A program made the translations under genes and the position numbers. Shown one piece after another: positions 34,658 to 45,799 of a DNA stretch of 64,000 bases; positions within the stretch are counted from its first letter, which is position 1, and every line of letters starts with the position of its first letter. The DNA comes from Flavobacterium pectinovorum (GTDB taxonomy: Bacteria; Bacteroidota; Bacteroidia; Flavobacteriales; Flavobacteriaceae): assembly GCF_006438875.1 (NCBI RefSeq), contig NZ_RCZH01000001.1, positions 310,825 through 374,824 on the forward strand. Reading direction: 5' to 3'. The notes under the pieces were generated by a model. That model made no database searches, was not told the DNA's origin, and worked only from the letters and a program-made list of their open reading frames with translations.

Positions 34658-36247
34658 TTACCAGTCCACAAAAATTACTTTGTTTTTCCATGCCAGTTTT
34701 ACAATTCCGATATTCCAGCTGATTTTATCCAGCAAGATGTCTTGTGTTTTTCTTTCTACAATGACTTTAGGATTATCGCCCGTAAGAATTATTTTTCCGG
34801 GTCTTTGCAAATATTCATTTTGTAATAAAGCCACCGAAGATTTCTTCATGACTTCCCAATGGTCTAGAACCGCCCGAAGCATTTCATTAGCATGACTTTT
34901 TACCTCATCAGACAGTGTAATATTTCTATTGATGGTTTGATCTATTGGAATGTTGCACAACAATTTTTCGAACACCATTTCATGTTCATAATCCTGTTCT
35001 TTGGCTGTAGCGAGATAATGTAAAAGATGTGCCGCAACCTCGGTATTATTTATAGAATTGTCCTTATTTAGTAATTTGCAATTTGTAAAAAGCTGTTTCA
35101 AAAAGGGATGAATCAGTATTAATCCCGCATTGTTTACATAATGATTTGCCGGAATTTCAGCAGTTATTTCGTCAATTAAAAACAAAGAAGGTTTGAGAAT
35201 TTCTTCTTCTTCGGTTTCTTCTTCAGTTTTGAAAACAGCGTTTATTTCAGCCTCTTTTTTCGGGCTTAAAGCCAAAGATTTATCGGTTTTTGAAATATCT
35301 GATTCTGATGATTTATTCTGATGATTATTATTGTTCTGAATTATTTCCGAAGCTTTTTGTTCGAGAATAGTGTGTATAATCAAAACTTCATTTGCAAGAT
35401 TACTTAGAATATCTAAAGCCGATTTATTTGTTATCTGAATATTGATGTATTCTAAAGCAAACGTTGGATTGTATTTTCTAATAATGTCAAAAGAAGCAAT
35501 CAGATACGATAATTTATCTTTTATAATGCTGTCGTTGTGTTTTAATAATTGCGAAAGGATTATATCCCAAACTAAATTTCTTTGATGTAATTCTTGTCTA
35601 GATTCCGAAAGAAGAGCTTTTAAAGTGTCTTTAATTAAAGTAATACTTTTTAAAGTAGTTTCTTCAGAAGGGAGTTCTAAAAGAAATGTATTTTTCAGAA
35701 TAAAATAAATCTGATCGTCTGATAATTGTTTTATAAATCGGGTTCTGGTTTGGCGATTTTCTAAGGTGTGAATTAGTTTTAAACCAAAAGCTTTGTCGCT
35801 AATCATTTTCTCAAATGGATTATCAGTATTGTTATCCAAGACATCTTTTGAAATTGCCCACCAGGGATTTGTTCCCGTTTCTAAAAAGCTGAAGAACTCA
35901 TTCAGGCTTTTTTCTCTGTTATTAACGAAAGTGTATTGTTTTGTATCGGTAAAACCACTTTCGATTTGTTTCTCGATTTGGTTTTGAAATTGGTTCATGA
36001 TTTCCAATTTCAGATTACTAAAATCAATATCATCCGATACAGAAAGATCCATGTTTAGTTTTTCGATCTGAATACTGTGCGATGGCATTTTTTTATCAAG
36101 CGTATCAAAATACGTTTCTAAAAGCGGAAATAATTCCACTTTTAGAAACGTGTCCAGATTATCTTTTAAGTCGTACGCGTTTTTTTTAGAAGCCGTATTA
36201 ACCTCAAAGAATAATTTATTGATAATATGTCTGTTTGCAGTCTGCAT
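34658..36247 (-). CDS. Contractile injection system tape-measure-type protein
   Basis: A 529-aa protein. The N-terminus (HIINKLFFEVNTASKKNAYDLKDNLDTFLKVELFPLLETYFD, then HSIQIEKLNMDLSVSD) and the C-terminus (LQRPGKIILTGDNPKVIVERKTQDILLDKISWNIGIVKLAWKNKVIFVDW) match proteins annotated as CIS tape-measure proteins in Bacteroidota eCIS clusters. The middle contains NAGLILIHPFLKQLFTNCKLL, another family hallmark. It would set tube length or contribute to the baseplate hub. The start codon directly abuts the stop of the PKD-protein gene. Confidence 0.8.
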   Translation of the reverse strand: MQTANRHIINKLFFEVNTASKKNAYDLKDNLDTFLKVELFPLLETYFDTLDKKMPSHSIQIEKLNMDLSVSDDIDFSNLKLEIMNQFQNQIEKQIESGFTDTKQYTFVNNREKSLNEFFSFLETGTNPWWAISKDVLDNNTDNPFEKMISDKAFGLKLIHTLENRQTRTRFIKQLSDDQIYFILKNTFLLELPSEETTLKSITLIKDTLKALLSESRQELHQRNLVWDIILSQLLKHNDSIIKDKLSYLIASFDIIRKYNPTFALEYINIQITNKSALDILSNLANEVLIIHTILEQKASEIIQNNNNHQNKSSESDISKTDKSLALSPKKEAEINAVFKTEEETEEEEILKPSLFLIDEITAEIPANHYVNNAGLILIHPFLKQLFTNCKLLNKDNSINNTEVAAHLLHYLATAKEQDYEHEMVFEKLLCNIPIDQTINRNITLSDEVKSHANEMLRAVLDHWEVMKKSSVALLQNEYLQRPGKIILTGDNPKVIVERKTQDILLDKISWNIGIVKLAWKNKVIFVDW

Positions 36248-39200
36248 TTATCCTAAATTGTTTAAATGTGATTGAATTGCATCCAGAATAAATTGAAGAT
36301 CTTTAAACGAAGCTGTCACACCTGACAAGAATTTTTTGAATGTTCCGTTAGGATCGGTGTTGTATTTGATTTTTATAAAACCTTGAAACAAGTTGTCAAA
36401 ACGAGTTGTAATGGTTACAATTTGTTTTTCGAATTCTTTAAGACGTTCCGGTTTTTGACATTTTAGGATCGTGTAAAATAATGAGATGTGACTTTCGATA
36501 AGGAAACTCAATACTGTTCTCTCTTCATCGAGTTTCGTATTTCTTACCGCCGATAGGAATGAATCGTAAATGCTGTCTCGATACATTTCGCCCAATTGAT
36601 CATTAGAATCACCATTTATAAAGGTGTCAGTTTTCTCATCGACGGTATTAAATTGTCTTTCAATTTCGTCGATTAGAGAGATCGTTTCTTTACTGTATCT
36701 TTCTATTCCGGGTTGTTGTTTTATATCTTCAAAAGCCGGAATTGTTTTTTTGATAAATGCAGTAGCAGTTTTCAAACACGTATTTACAGGAATTCTTTCT
36801 CTAAGAATTACATCTTTTGGACCGTCTATAGTTTCACCGCATCTTTTGTTCATTGCAGAAAGCGAGATTACAATTGATGAAGTATTATACAGAGAAAGCG
36901 GACGTTTGATAGGATCTTTAGATTCGGTTTCTACTTTTTCATCGGCTATTTTCCAGGTATAAAATTCTGCGTTTGTAGAATTGTTGGTCAATACAAGTTC
37001 ACTGTTTTCTATCGAATAATTAAAGCGGGCAAATGGCGCATTTTGCATGGTAATTTCAAGATCCGAAGGTTTGCCATTTACTAGAATAACAACTTTGTCT
37101 ATCTCTTTTGGAACATTGCTGCCAATGAAAACGTATTGTCCGGCATCATTTTGAGAAACCCCATCACCGGAAAGGATTATTTTTCTGGTTTTAGATTCGG
37201 TAGTTAAAAGATGAGGATCTACATCATTTCTACAGATTAATCTGTTGTCGATGCTCACTTTTATACCTGTAATTTCAAAAATTACGGAATGTTTTACGGT
37301 AAAATTGCAGTTTCCATTATCTCCAACAACGGTTACAGGAAAAGAGAAAGCGTCTTTAACAGGCAATTCATATTTATAAATACGCTGCATTTTGGTTTCG
37401 GTCGTACTAACTCTTTCGCTTCCGTCTCCAAAATCCCAAACGTATTTCATTCCTTCCTGATTTTCGCTTGTAATTTCAAAATCAGCCGTGACTTCATTGC
37501 TTGTATCTGATTTGGTAATGACTATCGTAAAATCAAATTTGGGTTTTTTGAAAATGGTTATTTCACATTTGGTTTCAAAATTATTGACCGTAAAAGTGAT
37601 TGGTTTGCCTATTAATTCTTCGCTGACCAATTTTGGATCAAAAACAAATTCGCCAAATTGGTTTGTGGTCACTCCGCCATTTAAATCTTCGTCAAGATCA
37701 GCTTTTACAAAACCTCCCGTTGGCGTTACATGAAATGGATAATAAGAAGTTGTGTCATCAAAACAAAGTTTATTTACAGGTAAAGACAACGATATTACAT
37801 TATCATCACAACATAAATAAGGCAAAGTAAAGTCGGCTATAATAGGGTTTAACACAACAGATTCTCCATTATCGCCTTCTTTTTCAAAATCACCTGCAAG
37901 AGAATTTCCGCGTGGAAATTCATACGGATAACCATAGCCATAATAATACGGATATTGGCTGTATTCGCCTTCGATATAAATCATAACAAAGGTTCCGCCC
38001 GGAGCTACACCGGCTTTATGTTCGTAGCCATGATTTTTGTTCAAATAGTAAGACGTGAAATTCTCGATCACTTCCTGCGCTTCAAAAGCATTTATACCAA
38101 GAACAACGACATTAAATCCTAAACCATTCTGACGTCTTATTTCCTGAATTGTTTTTAGTGCTTCTTTGTAATTCTTGCCGTGATGCCCTTCAATTCTGTA
38201 AAAATCAGAATCTGCAATAAATTCCAGCGGACGTTTTGTATTTAGAAAATTGTCGTGATAACTTCTGTTGCTGCGTTGTTTTCCGATGTTGGTTTTTTCG
38301 TAATCCCAAAGTTCAATCAGATGATTTCCAACATTATTATAAAACGGAATTGCTTTTTTGGCTAAAGAACCCAATTCAAAACTTGGCGTAATTTTTATAA
38401 CATTATAATTTACGTTGTAGTTTGCCAATAGTTGCACACAGCGTTTTATAAGGCTGTACAATTTCTGTAAATCTGTATTTTTTCCGTAGCAAATTTTAAC
38501 TTCTTTGCCTTCCAGATCGATAACAAATTCCGTAACCATTTCTTCTTTGCCAAGTTCAATAAGCGGATCAAACGGCAGACAATCGTTGCAAGTGCTCAGA
38601 TTTTGTCCTGTAAGCAAAGGCGATTTGTAAAAACTGTGTCGGTATTCGTAACAAGGACCTGTTTTTAATACTTCTCCCAACATTAAATGTTTCGGAAATG
38701 ATTTGATATCCGGACAACAAAATTCGCCGTCCATATTAGATAATAAGAGTTTTATCTCGTTATAAGTATCAATTAAATCGTTGAGAAGATCATATCTGTA
38801 TTGAAAATCGGGAGGAATATTATTCTTGTCAAAATTGTATAATTCTGCGAGATTCTTTTTGATGGAAGCCAGCATAAGCGGCATTTGCAAACCGTTTAAA
38901 AGTAGATCGAAACCATCACGAAGTTTATTAACGACATTGTTTTTGAAGATTCCGTAGGCGAAATTCTTTTTAACTTCATCATAATTAACGAAGTTTTCCG
39001 GCTGTAATACAATGCGGTTCGAAATTACGGTTGGCAATTTATAATACAGATTAGAAAAATTGACTGAGGTAATAAATTTATCGTGACTGTTGATTTGAGT
39101 CGCAACAGGTTTACTAACCAATAATGCTTTGTGATTGCCTATAATTTCCAATCCCTGATTGTCGCAGGAAAGACTCACACAGAGATCTGAATCTTTTTCA

Positions 39201-39700
39201 TACGATTCGATATACAATAATATTACGGCATCATTTACGTCAAGTCCGGTATTGTCTTTAAGATATTGTATCGGGAAAGTATTGGCATTATCAAGCGCTT
39301 GCTGTTCGTATGTTAAGAGTTCGAAAATTTCAAGCTGATCGCTGCCATTGTAGAAATAAGGTTTGTAGGCTGCTTTTTTATTGTCATATACTTTATAATG
39401 CGTGTATTGCTTGCTTTCAAGCTCAATTATTTTGTCACCATTAGGCAAACTATTGTACAAGTGTATAAGATCGCCATCAGTCGTGATTCCGCTGCCTTGC
39501 GTTATCGAGATGTTTTTTGCAGATTCGCTATAAGAGACCTGAAAACCACAAATGATGCCCACGCCACTAAGACCAATTCTGGAAATACGGTCCTGATCAT
39601 CAAAATAATCTACAATCTCGTTGAGATGTCCCTCTGTAAGTACCTGATTTTTTGTAAATTTTCGGTACAAAGTTGTTATGGTTGAAAGTTTTGCTAACAT
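36248..39700 (-). CDS. Large eCIS-associated protein with PKD-like domain
   Basis: An 1150-aa protein. The N-terminus (VLTEGHLNEIVDYFDDQDRISRIGLSGVGIICGFQVSYS) is a motif seen in big eCIS proteins of Bacteroidota. A PKD-like domain occurs past the middle (MKYVWDFGDGSERVSTTETKM), and other beta-rich stretches around it look Ig-like. The last 150 residues are helical. No signal peptide. In Afp-like systems this slot holds baseplate/fibre proteins, so it could be a host-contacting or structural part. No obvious phage-type tail fibre is encoded elsewhere in the cluster, which makes it the best candidate, by inference. Confidence 0.6.
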   Translation of the reverse strand: MLAKLSTITTLYRKFTKNQVLTEGHLNEIVDYFDDQDRISRIGLSGVGIICGFQVSYSESAKNISITQGSGITTDGDLIHLYNSLPNGDKIIELESKQYTHYKVYDNKKAAYKPYFYNGSDQLEIFELLTYEQQALDNANTFPIQYLKDNTGLDVNDAVILLYIESYEKDSDLCVSLSCDNQGLEIIGNHKALLVSKPVATQINSHDKFITSVNFSNLYYKLPTVISNRIVLQPENFVNYDEVKKNFAYGIFKNNVVNKLRDGFDLLLNGLQMPLMLASIKKNLAELYNFDKNNIPPDFQYRYDLLNDLIDTYNEIKLLLSNMDGEFCCPDIKSFPKHLMLGEVLKTGPCYEYRHSFYKSPLLTGQNLSTCNDCLPFDPLIELGKEEMVTEFVIDLEGKEVKICYGKNTDLQKLYSLIKRCVQLLANYNVNYNVIKITPSFELGSLAKKAIPFYNNVGNHLIELWDYEKTNIGKQRSNRSYHDNFLNTKRPLEFIADSDFYRIEGHHGKNYKEALKTIQEIRRQNGLGFNVVVLGINAFEAQEVIENFTSYYLNKNHGYEHKAGVAPGGTFVMIYIEGEYSQYPYYYGYGYPYEFPRGNSLAGDFEKEGDNGESVVLNPIIADFTLPYLCCDDNVISLSLPVNKLCFDDTTSYYPFHVTPTGGFVKADLDEDLNGGVTTNQFGEFVFDPKLVSEELIGKPITFTVNNFETKCEITIFKKPKFDFTIVITKSDTSNEVTADFEITSENQEGMKYVWDFGDGSERVSTTETKMQRIYKYELPVKDAFSFPVTVVGDNGNCNFTVKHSVIFEITGIKVSIDNRLICRNDVDPHLLTTESKTRKIILSGDGVSQNDAGQYVFIGSNVPKEIDKVVILVNGKPSDLEITMQNAPFARFNYSIENSELVLTNNSTNAEFYTWKIADEKVETESKDPIKRPLSLYNTSSIVISLSAMNKRCGETIDGPKDVILRERIPVNTCLKTATAFIKKTIPAFEDIKQQPGIERYSKETISLIDEIERQFNTVDEKTDTFINGDSNDQLGEMYRDSIYDSFLSAVRNTKLDEERTVLSFLIESHISLFYTILKCQKPERLKEFEKQIVTITTRFDNLFQGFIKIKYNTDPNGTFKKFLSGVTASFKDLQFILDAIQSHLNNLG

Positions 39701-39712
39701 TTTGAATGGTTT

Positions 39713-42415
39713 TTATAGTGAGCCTAAATTCGTTTTTCCTAATATTATTTTTTCGTATTGATTTTCATTTTCGTCGCTGCAATCAAACAATCTTCCCGTA
39801 GGATATAAATTGCTAAGATTAGAAAGCGCGCTAATAAATTCTATAAGTTGAGGTTCCGGCTGTTCCTGATTTAAGACCGTTTTGGCAAACAAATAGGCTT
39901 TATAGGAGTTTTCAAACCGCAAAAGTTCGTTTTCTGCCGGATTATCAATTTCATTTTTCCGATGTCCAATCCAGCAAATTTTTGCCAATACATGCGATGG
40001 TAATTCTTCCTTGATTACCTTTTCCATATAGTTTCTAAAATCGGTATTGGCGAAACGTAACGTATATCCCGGCAATACAATGCTCACGCGATAGGAGTAA
40101 GGGTCTAAAGGTTCGCAGGTTTTGCATTCATCGGTACAAATTGGTAAAAAGGTTTCCGGATTTACCGTAATGAGATTTACATCGGGACGAAGCATCATGT
40201 GTTCGACAATAAACATTCCTTCCTCCGTAAAAACTTCTTTCATGAAATAGATCAAATCCAGAATCGATTTTTTTACTTCTGCCAATGTTTCATAGTATGT
40301 ATATCGTTTTGCAATAATTCGGTCCCGATTGTCTTCGTCTGTGATTAACGGATTTATGATATCATAAGAATACTTGCCGGAATCTGCCTGATGAATCTGA
40401 ATATTATCGATAACTTCAGGATCAGAAATTCCGTTTTTGAAAGCTTCTTCGACTTTATATTCTCTGGTTTGGATGATTTGCAAAACCGCAAAATATAATT
40501 CTCTGTTGGCTCTCGATGTATCATAATATTCCGTGGTTGCAGAAAGTACAATATTATCTTCCGTATCTCTAATTCTCCATCGATACACTAGCTGATTGTC
40601 TGAATCTATAAAATGGTACAAATCAACAAACGAATCCGAAAGGTGTCTGCGATTGTAATCTTTGATTCCCAAAAGTCTGGAAATTCTCTTTTTTACGCCC
40701 GAAACATTATCGGTATCCCATAAATTGCTGTGCGGCTGTTTGTAATAGTTAAAAGAATTGCCTCGGTTTTTGCTTACGATTTTATAATCTTTCAGAAAGT
40801 CTTCTTTCGTTTTAAGAACCACTTCGTCTGTAGCCGTTCCATATATACTTTTGTTGATGAAAACATATTCAGAAAAACGTTCTGCAAAACGCCCTAAAAG
40901 ATGGTCCAGAATATCGTTTCTTCTTTCGATATTATTGTCCAGTTGTTCAAAGAGAATTTCTGTTAGATATTCATCATTGTTTTCAGGATAATTGGTTACC
41001 AAATCACTAAGTCCGTCGATGTCTTTTATGGCTTGGGTAAAAAATGTTTTGGTTAAATTTCCACTTACCGAAAGCATTTCGTTTACCTGACCTAAATGTT
41101 TGAAATAACTGCCCAAAATCTGATCAAAAAATAAAAGATAACCTTTAAGCTGTTTTGCCTGAGATTTTCGTTCTGTTGTTGCTCTTGTTGGCAAACCAAC
41201 TTCGCCAATACCGTACGTATCCGGAAAATCGTTTTGCATCGTGGTGTAACTTTCTATATCGAGATAACTTCCATTTGGTATTTTGAGTTCTTTATTGTGG
41301 CTCGAAAAATCCGTAGCAGCATCTTTTACAGCTTCAATTTCTTCCAAATAAAGAGCAACTTGCGTCTTGTTTATATTTAGCGGAAGCAAACCTTTATTGT
41401 AATTGAAAACACTTTTAGAGCAAATAATCGGTTTTTGATATTGTTCCAGACAAATTAGCCATTGGTTTAGATCAATATCACCGTCTCCGCAATTTCCCAT
41501 CGAGATATCTTTGATCGTGATAACTCCTGGAATATTCATGATTAATTTTATAATATCAGATAATCGTACTTCGCTGGTTAGTTCGGCTTCAATTAGTTCT
41601 TTGGTGTCTATAAAACCATGTTCCAGAATTGGTCCGTCAAAAATTTCTAAGGAAGTATATCCTTTTTCCATCATTTGCTGAATGGAATAAAAATTGACAG
41701 TTGTCGACAAATAACCATCAAGTGCGTGCAATACAAGCGCGTGAACCATTTCTTCATCTGCCTGAGTATCTACCTCAATGCTCGCACAAATTTTTATCGG
41801 AAATTCGGCTACTTTTATAATATTGATCAGATCTTCGCAAAGGTTTCTGTTCGCATGATATTTTTCTCTGATTTTGTTTTTGACTTTGTTGATTTCCAAA
41901 GGATTTGTACTTTCAAAATCTACATAAAGATCATATAATCCTTTAAGTCCAAATTGCTTTTTGAAACCTCTTGGAACTTCACTAAAATCTTTAGGATTAT
42001 AGGATAATTTATCTTCTTTACAATTTACATAAACTGTTTTTTGGTGTTTTGCAGGCCAGCAATTTTTAACGCCTTCGATATCGATAAACAGTTTTCTGTA
42101 ATCAATCGCCGTTACGGGACTTGTAGGCAATACTTCTGAAGCTTTAAAAAACTGAGAAGCAATTCCTTTGCTCTTTTCATTAGAAGCCAGAATGTTTTCG
42201 ATAGGCAGATTCATTCGCATTCCAAGATCAGTTATGGCGTAACAAAGCATTTCCAGCATTGTGATTCCAGGATCGTGAGAGTTAAAATCAGTCCATAATT
42301 TGCCGCCAAGCTGTTCGATATACTGAATGCCTTTTTTTCTTAGAAAATAGAAATCCAAGTCGTCTTCTGTGGCAACTTTTTTAGGAATGGTGCTATGTGG
42401 ATTTAGTATTGACAT
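39713..42415 (-). CDS. Baseplate protein, Afp12/gpJ-like
   Basis: A 900-aa protein. The N-terminal block LRKKGIQYIEQLGGKLWTDFNSHDPGITMLEMLCYAITDLGMRM is the characteristic start of Afp12/baseplate-J-like proteins of eCIS and related phage tails (WTDxNxHDPGITxLE). It forms part of the baseplate wedge with the protein encoded upstream. The start overlaps the end of that gene by 13 nt. The long interior is not resolved into further domains by eye. Confidence 0.82.
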   Translation of the reverse strand: MSILNPHSTIPKKVATEDDLDFYFLRKKGIQYIEQLGGKLWTDFNSHDPGITMLEMLCYAITDLGMRMNLPIENILASNEKSKGIASQFFKASEVLPTSPVTAIDYRKLFIDIEGVKNCWPAKHQKTVYVNCKEDKLSYNPKDFSEVPRGFKKQFGLKGLYDLYVDFESTNPLEINKVKNKIREKYHANRNLCEDLINIIKVAEFPIKICASIEVDTQADEEMVHALVLHALDGYLSTTVNFYSIQQMMEKGYTSLEIFDGPILEHGFIDTKELIEAELTSEVRLSDIIKLIMNIPGVITIKDISMGNCGDGDIDLNQWLICLEQYQKPIICSKSVFNYNKGLLPLNINKTQVALYLEEIEAVKDAATDFSSHNKELKIPNGSYLDIESYTTMQNDFPDTYGIGEVGLPTRATTERKSQAKQLKGYLLFFDQILGSYFKHLGQVNEMLSVSGNLTKTFFTQAIKDIDGLSDLVTNYPENNDEYLTEILFEQLDNNIERRNDILDHLLGRFAERFSEYVFINKSIYGTATDEVVLKTKEDFLKDYKIVSKNRGNSFNYYKQPHSNLWDTDNVSGVKKRISRLLGIKDYNRRHLSDSFVDLYHFIDSDNQLVYRWRIRDTEDNIVLSATTEYYDTSRANRELYFAVLQIIQTREYKVEEAFKNGISDPEVIDNIQIHQADSGKYSYDIINPLITDEDNRDRIIAKRYTYYETLAEVKKSILDLIYFMKEVFTEEGMFIVEHMMLRPDVNLITVNPETFLPICTDECKTCEPLDPYSYRVSIVLPGYTLRFANTDFRNYMEKVIKEELPSHVLAKICWIGHRKNEIDNPAENELLRFENSYKAYLFAKTVLNQEQPEPQLIEFISALSNLSNLYPTGRLFDCSDENENQYEKIILGKTNLGSL

Positions 42416-45400
42416 TTTTCTGGTGCTTGAATGATTGGTTCTTTACAAGTTTTTATATCTGTAGAAATAATGTGATTTTTTACTGATACGAGAATGCGTT
42501 TTGGGTTTGATGGCGATACGATTGGCAGAAATTTCAGCGCAGCATACACAGCATCATTTGGATTTTCAGGTTCTGTAATGTCATCGAGTTTTGCCATTTC
42601 CAATTCGGCTAAATAGTCTACGTAATATAATTTTTCGATGTAATCAATGACAGTGCTTCGGTGTAATTCAATTCCAAAAAGAATATCCTGAGAAGTATCA
42701 AATGCCCACGGAGATAAGAATTTTGAAATGTCTTCGTTAAGCTGTTTTTTATAGAAATTCTCATCATATTCCGGATAGAATTTTACGCTTGATTTGACAA
42801 TCACTTTTTCGTATTCCGGATTGATAACCACAGCATCGACGTGCATGCTATTTAAGTTATTGATATAAATCTGAATCTTATTCAGCGTTGCCGTACTAAC
42901 TCTTGGCTCATAAATATCAAAGACATTTTTGTTGATAATATCAGGAACAACAATAAGAGTCACATCGCCGGGCGAAAGAAACGAATTGGTTTCATTATTC
43001 GTATGGTTCAGACATTTTACTCTGAATACTTCCGTAAATTCCTGAAGGATAAGATGCTCATAATCCCAAAGTGTTATCGCTCTGTTTTTATGACGAAGAC
43101 GCTCGCTTACGCGTTTGTAATACGTATCATCAGATTCCTGAGGTTTTCCGTTAAAGGAATTAAAAGGCTGAGAAACACTTTTAACTTGTGTGATTCTATT
43201 GATTAATTTAGAAATTGTTTTAGCTGGCAATCCTTTTTCTAAATGCGATAATTCATTTTCATCGTTATAGAATTCCGCAGCAACGACTTGTGTTTTTATA
43301 TCGATAACTTTACAAACGGCATCATACGCTTTATGCATTTTGGCTTTGATCCAGATGAGGTTATCGGGAAATAACGTGTTTGTTTTTGTGGCTTGTTTCG
43401 GAATCGTAAATTTCAGAATTCCCGATTTTAGAAAATTATCGATGGAATTTGCCAAAAGGTCATTTTCAATATTTTTCCACTGATTATCGCAAAGCACAGA
43501 CCATTGTACTTTTTGTTTTCCTGTAAAGGAATCCACCAGAGGATTTTCACTTCCTTCTAATATCTGAAACAATAAGGCAACTTGTTGAGCAGTTTCGGCT
43601 TCGTCCAGTCCGATATAAAATTCTCCTCCGTTGCAATAATCAGGAAGCAAACGGCTTGTAATTGCAATGTTTGCGTCAAGAATAGCTTTTTGTTGGGCGA
43701 GTTTTTTTAGATAAGAATGTTCTTCACTTTGTCCAAAAGGCGCTTCATGAAATAATTTTATACGTTCGGTTTCGTATTCTGCTTCTGTTTGATGCGTAAA
43801 ATTGGTGGTTTCTTCTGCTGTATAATTTAAACTGATTGCTTCTGCAAATGGTGTATAAGCTTCGTTTGGAATTAATGTTTCGGCCACTTTACTCATTATA
43901 GCCAGCGTATAAATTTTTGGATATAAAGAGTGCAAAAAGGATTGATTTAACGTCAACCGAATCGGACCGCTTTTGTCAATATCATACGTACTTCCCGCTA
44001 CAGAGAATTTTGTTTCATATGCCGTATCATTCTTTTTAAATAATATGGTGCTTGTGTCTTTGTTTTCCCAGTTTTCTTTATTCAATACAGAAACTGTAGC
44101 CTTAAAATAATCATCTGAATCTACAATCAGATCTGATACATTATCGTTTAGTTTTAGTATCGTTTTATTCTCCGGAATATTTATAGCAATAGCCTCTTTT
44201 AGCTCTTTTGGCTGGGGATCTTCGGGTTGGTTTGCCACTAATACTTTAGCTATTTCTTCGATAAACATTCCCTGATAGAAAATGTTTTTGCTCATTGTAT
44301 TCAGATACTTGCTTTTGTAAGCATCATAATGAGTTTTGAAAGAGGATGGTGTATTTTTCCAATTGATACTAACGTCAACAGTTTTCCATTTTTTCGAAAA
44401 TATCTCCGGATAATTGATCAGAAACGAAGAACCTTTTGTAGGTTGTGTCGTAAAAGGGTAGAAGGGTTTGGTTGCATTCAGCAAACCTGTATCGCTTTCT
44501 AATAATAGTGATTTAACGTCTTTTACATCAACTTTTACATTAATATCACTGATGGTTTGGGTAACTAAATTTCTAAATAAAGTATGCCCTTTTTTATTTT
44601 CGGTATGAATTAAAAATCGAATAATAGGTAAGTCGCTTGAAAAAGCTTCGCCTAATACTTTCTGATTATAATTGACAATTGCCGGCGTATCTTTTGGAAT
44701 CTGAAAAACAAGTCTTAATTCTTTTCCCGAAATATTGGATTGGGAAGCTGTACCAATCAACTTAAAATCGCCAAGCCATTCTTTTTCGCCGCTGCAAAAA
44801 ATACTGATGTTATCTGTAAGATCTGTTACCGAAATTGGTCCGGCTTCAAAAGTAAACGGTTCACTAAAAGTGATTGTAATATCAATATTTCGTTCTCCTT
44901 CTTGTAACGCCAATAACGGAGAAGCGATTGCAAAGCCAAGTTTAGCCGCTGGAAGTTCTGTATATTTTTCTTCTACAGAAGTATAGCCAAATGGAAACCA
45001 GTATTTTGTTTCTTCTTTAAGGCTTTCTCCTTTTCCATCTTGAGAATTCGCTACTTCGCTTGCTTTTATTTGACCTAATTTAATGTCGTTATAGACACTT
45101 TTAAGCTGTGTAATCTGGGCTTTATTCGCAATTAATTCTTCGGTGGTTTTATAGATAAGTTTGTTTCCTTCAGCATCTTTTCCGGCATCTAATTCCGTTT
45201 GTGGAGCAATTCGTTCTTCGATACTTTTTTTAGCCAATTCAAAAATAATATGAACTTTATCAGCTTTTGCAGGAAGTTTTTCGATTTGCAAAATATCTTT
45301 ATAAAAGAAATCGAGATGTTTTTTTGTAATTAAATTAAAGCGTGTTTTAGATAATTCCAAGAGTTTTAAGAAACACACAAAAAGCGTCATATGTGGTGTA

Positions 45401-45732
45401 AGCGTGCCTTCGAACTCAACACCGTCAAGTATTTTTGAAATATCTTGTTTTAAAATAGCATAAGGATTGTCTTTTCTATTTGGAATATCTTTTGGTAAAA
45501 GACCAAAATGATCAAAAATCTCCTGCCAGTCACCAGACGGATTTTCACTGTCGTTTGTTTCAAAAAAATTAACTTGTTTAGCGAAGTTATAGGTAAAAAG
45601 GAACCAATCTTCGATATCAAAGTCATGTAGCTTCAAATTGTCGGGATCGAGAATAGTATTCAGGCGATCGCCCTGATCGGTGCCATTTCGTTTGAATAAT
45701 ATATCGTTTGTATGGTCGCTGTTGTTACACAT
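42403..45732 (-). CDS. Baseplate protein, Afp11/gpJ-like
   Basis: An 1109-aa protein. The C-terminal third has a baseplate-J type region: SQPFNSFNGKPQESDDTYYKRVSERLRHKNRAITLWDYEHLILQEFTEVFRVKCLNH, and then INNLNSMHVDAVVINPEYEKVIVKSSVKFYP. This matches Afp11/Pvc11 baseplate wedge proteins. It lies directly before the Afp12-like gene with overlap and after the 458-nt repeat-filled gap downstream of gp25, so it probably starts a new transcription block. Confidence 0.82.
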   Translation of the reverse strand: MCNNSDHTNDILFKRNGTDQGDRLNTILDPDNLKLHDFDIEDWFLFTYNFAKQVNFFETNDSENPSGDWQEIFDHFGLLPKDIPNRKDNPYAILKQDISKILDGVEFEGTLTPHMTLFVCFLKLLELSKTRFNLITKKHLDFFYKDILQIEKLPAKADKVHIIFELAKKSIEERIAPQTELDAGKDAEGNKLIYKTTEELIANKAQITQLKSVYNDIKLGQIKASEVANSQDGKGESLKEETKYWFPFGYTSVEEKYTELPAAKLGFAIASPLLALQEGERNIDITITFSEPFTFEAGPISVTDLTDNISIFCSGEKEWLGDFKLIGTASQSNISGKELRLVFQIPKDTPAIVNYNQKVLGEAFSSDLPIIRFLIHTENKKGHTLFRNLVTQTISDINVKVDVKDVKSLLLESDTGLLNATKPFYPFTTQPTKGSSFLINYPEIFSKKWKTVDVSINWKNTPSSFKTHYDAYKSKYLNTMSKNIFYQGMFIEEIAKVLVANQPEDPQPKELKEAIAINIPENKTILKLNDNVSDLIVDSDDYFKATVSVLNKENWENKDTSTILFKKNDTAYETKFSVAGSTYDIDKSGPIRLTLNQSFLHSLYPKIYTLAIMSKVAETLIPNEAYTPFAEAISLNYTAEETTNFTHQTEAEYETERIKLFHEAPFGQSEEHSYLKKLAQQKAILDANIAITSRLLPDYCNGGEFYIGLDEAETAQQVALLFQILEGSENPLVDSFTGKQKVQWSVLCDNQWKNIENDLLANSIDNFLKSGILKFTIPKQATKTNTLFPDNLIWIKAKMHKAYDAVCKVIDIKTQVVAAEFYNDENELSHLEKGLPAKTISKLINRITQVKSVSQPFNSFNGKPQESDDTYYKRVSERLRHKNRAITLWDYEHLILQEFTEVFRVKCLNHTNNETNSFLSPGDVTLIVVPDIINKNVFDIYEPRVSTATLNKIQIYINNLNSMHVDAVVINPEYEKVIVKSSVKFYPEYDENFYKKQLNEDISKFLSPWAFDTSQDILFGIELHRSTVIDYIEKLYYVDYLAELEMAKLDDITEPENPNDAVYAALKFLPIVSPSNPKRILVSVKNHIISTDIKTCKEPIIQAPEKCQY

Positions 45733-45799
45733 AATACTATTAAATATTAACCCCGCCGGGTATAATTATTAGGTTTGTTTGCTTCACTCGGGTCATTAA

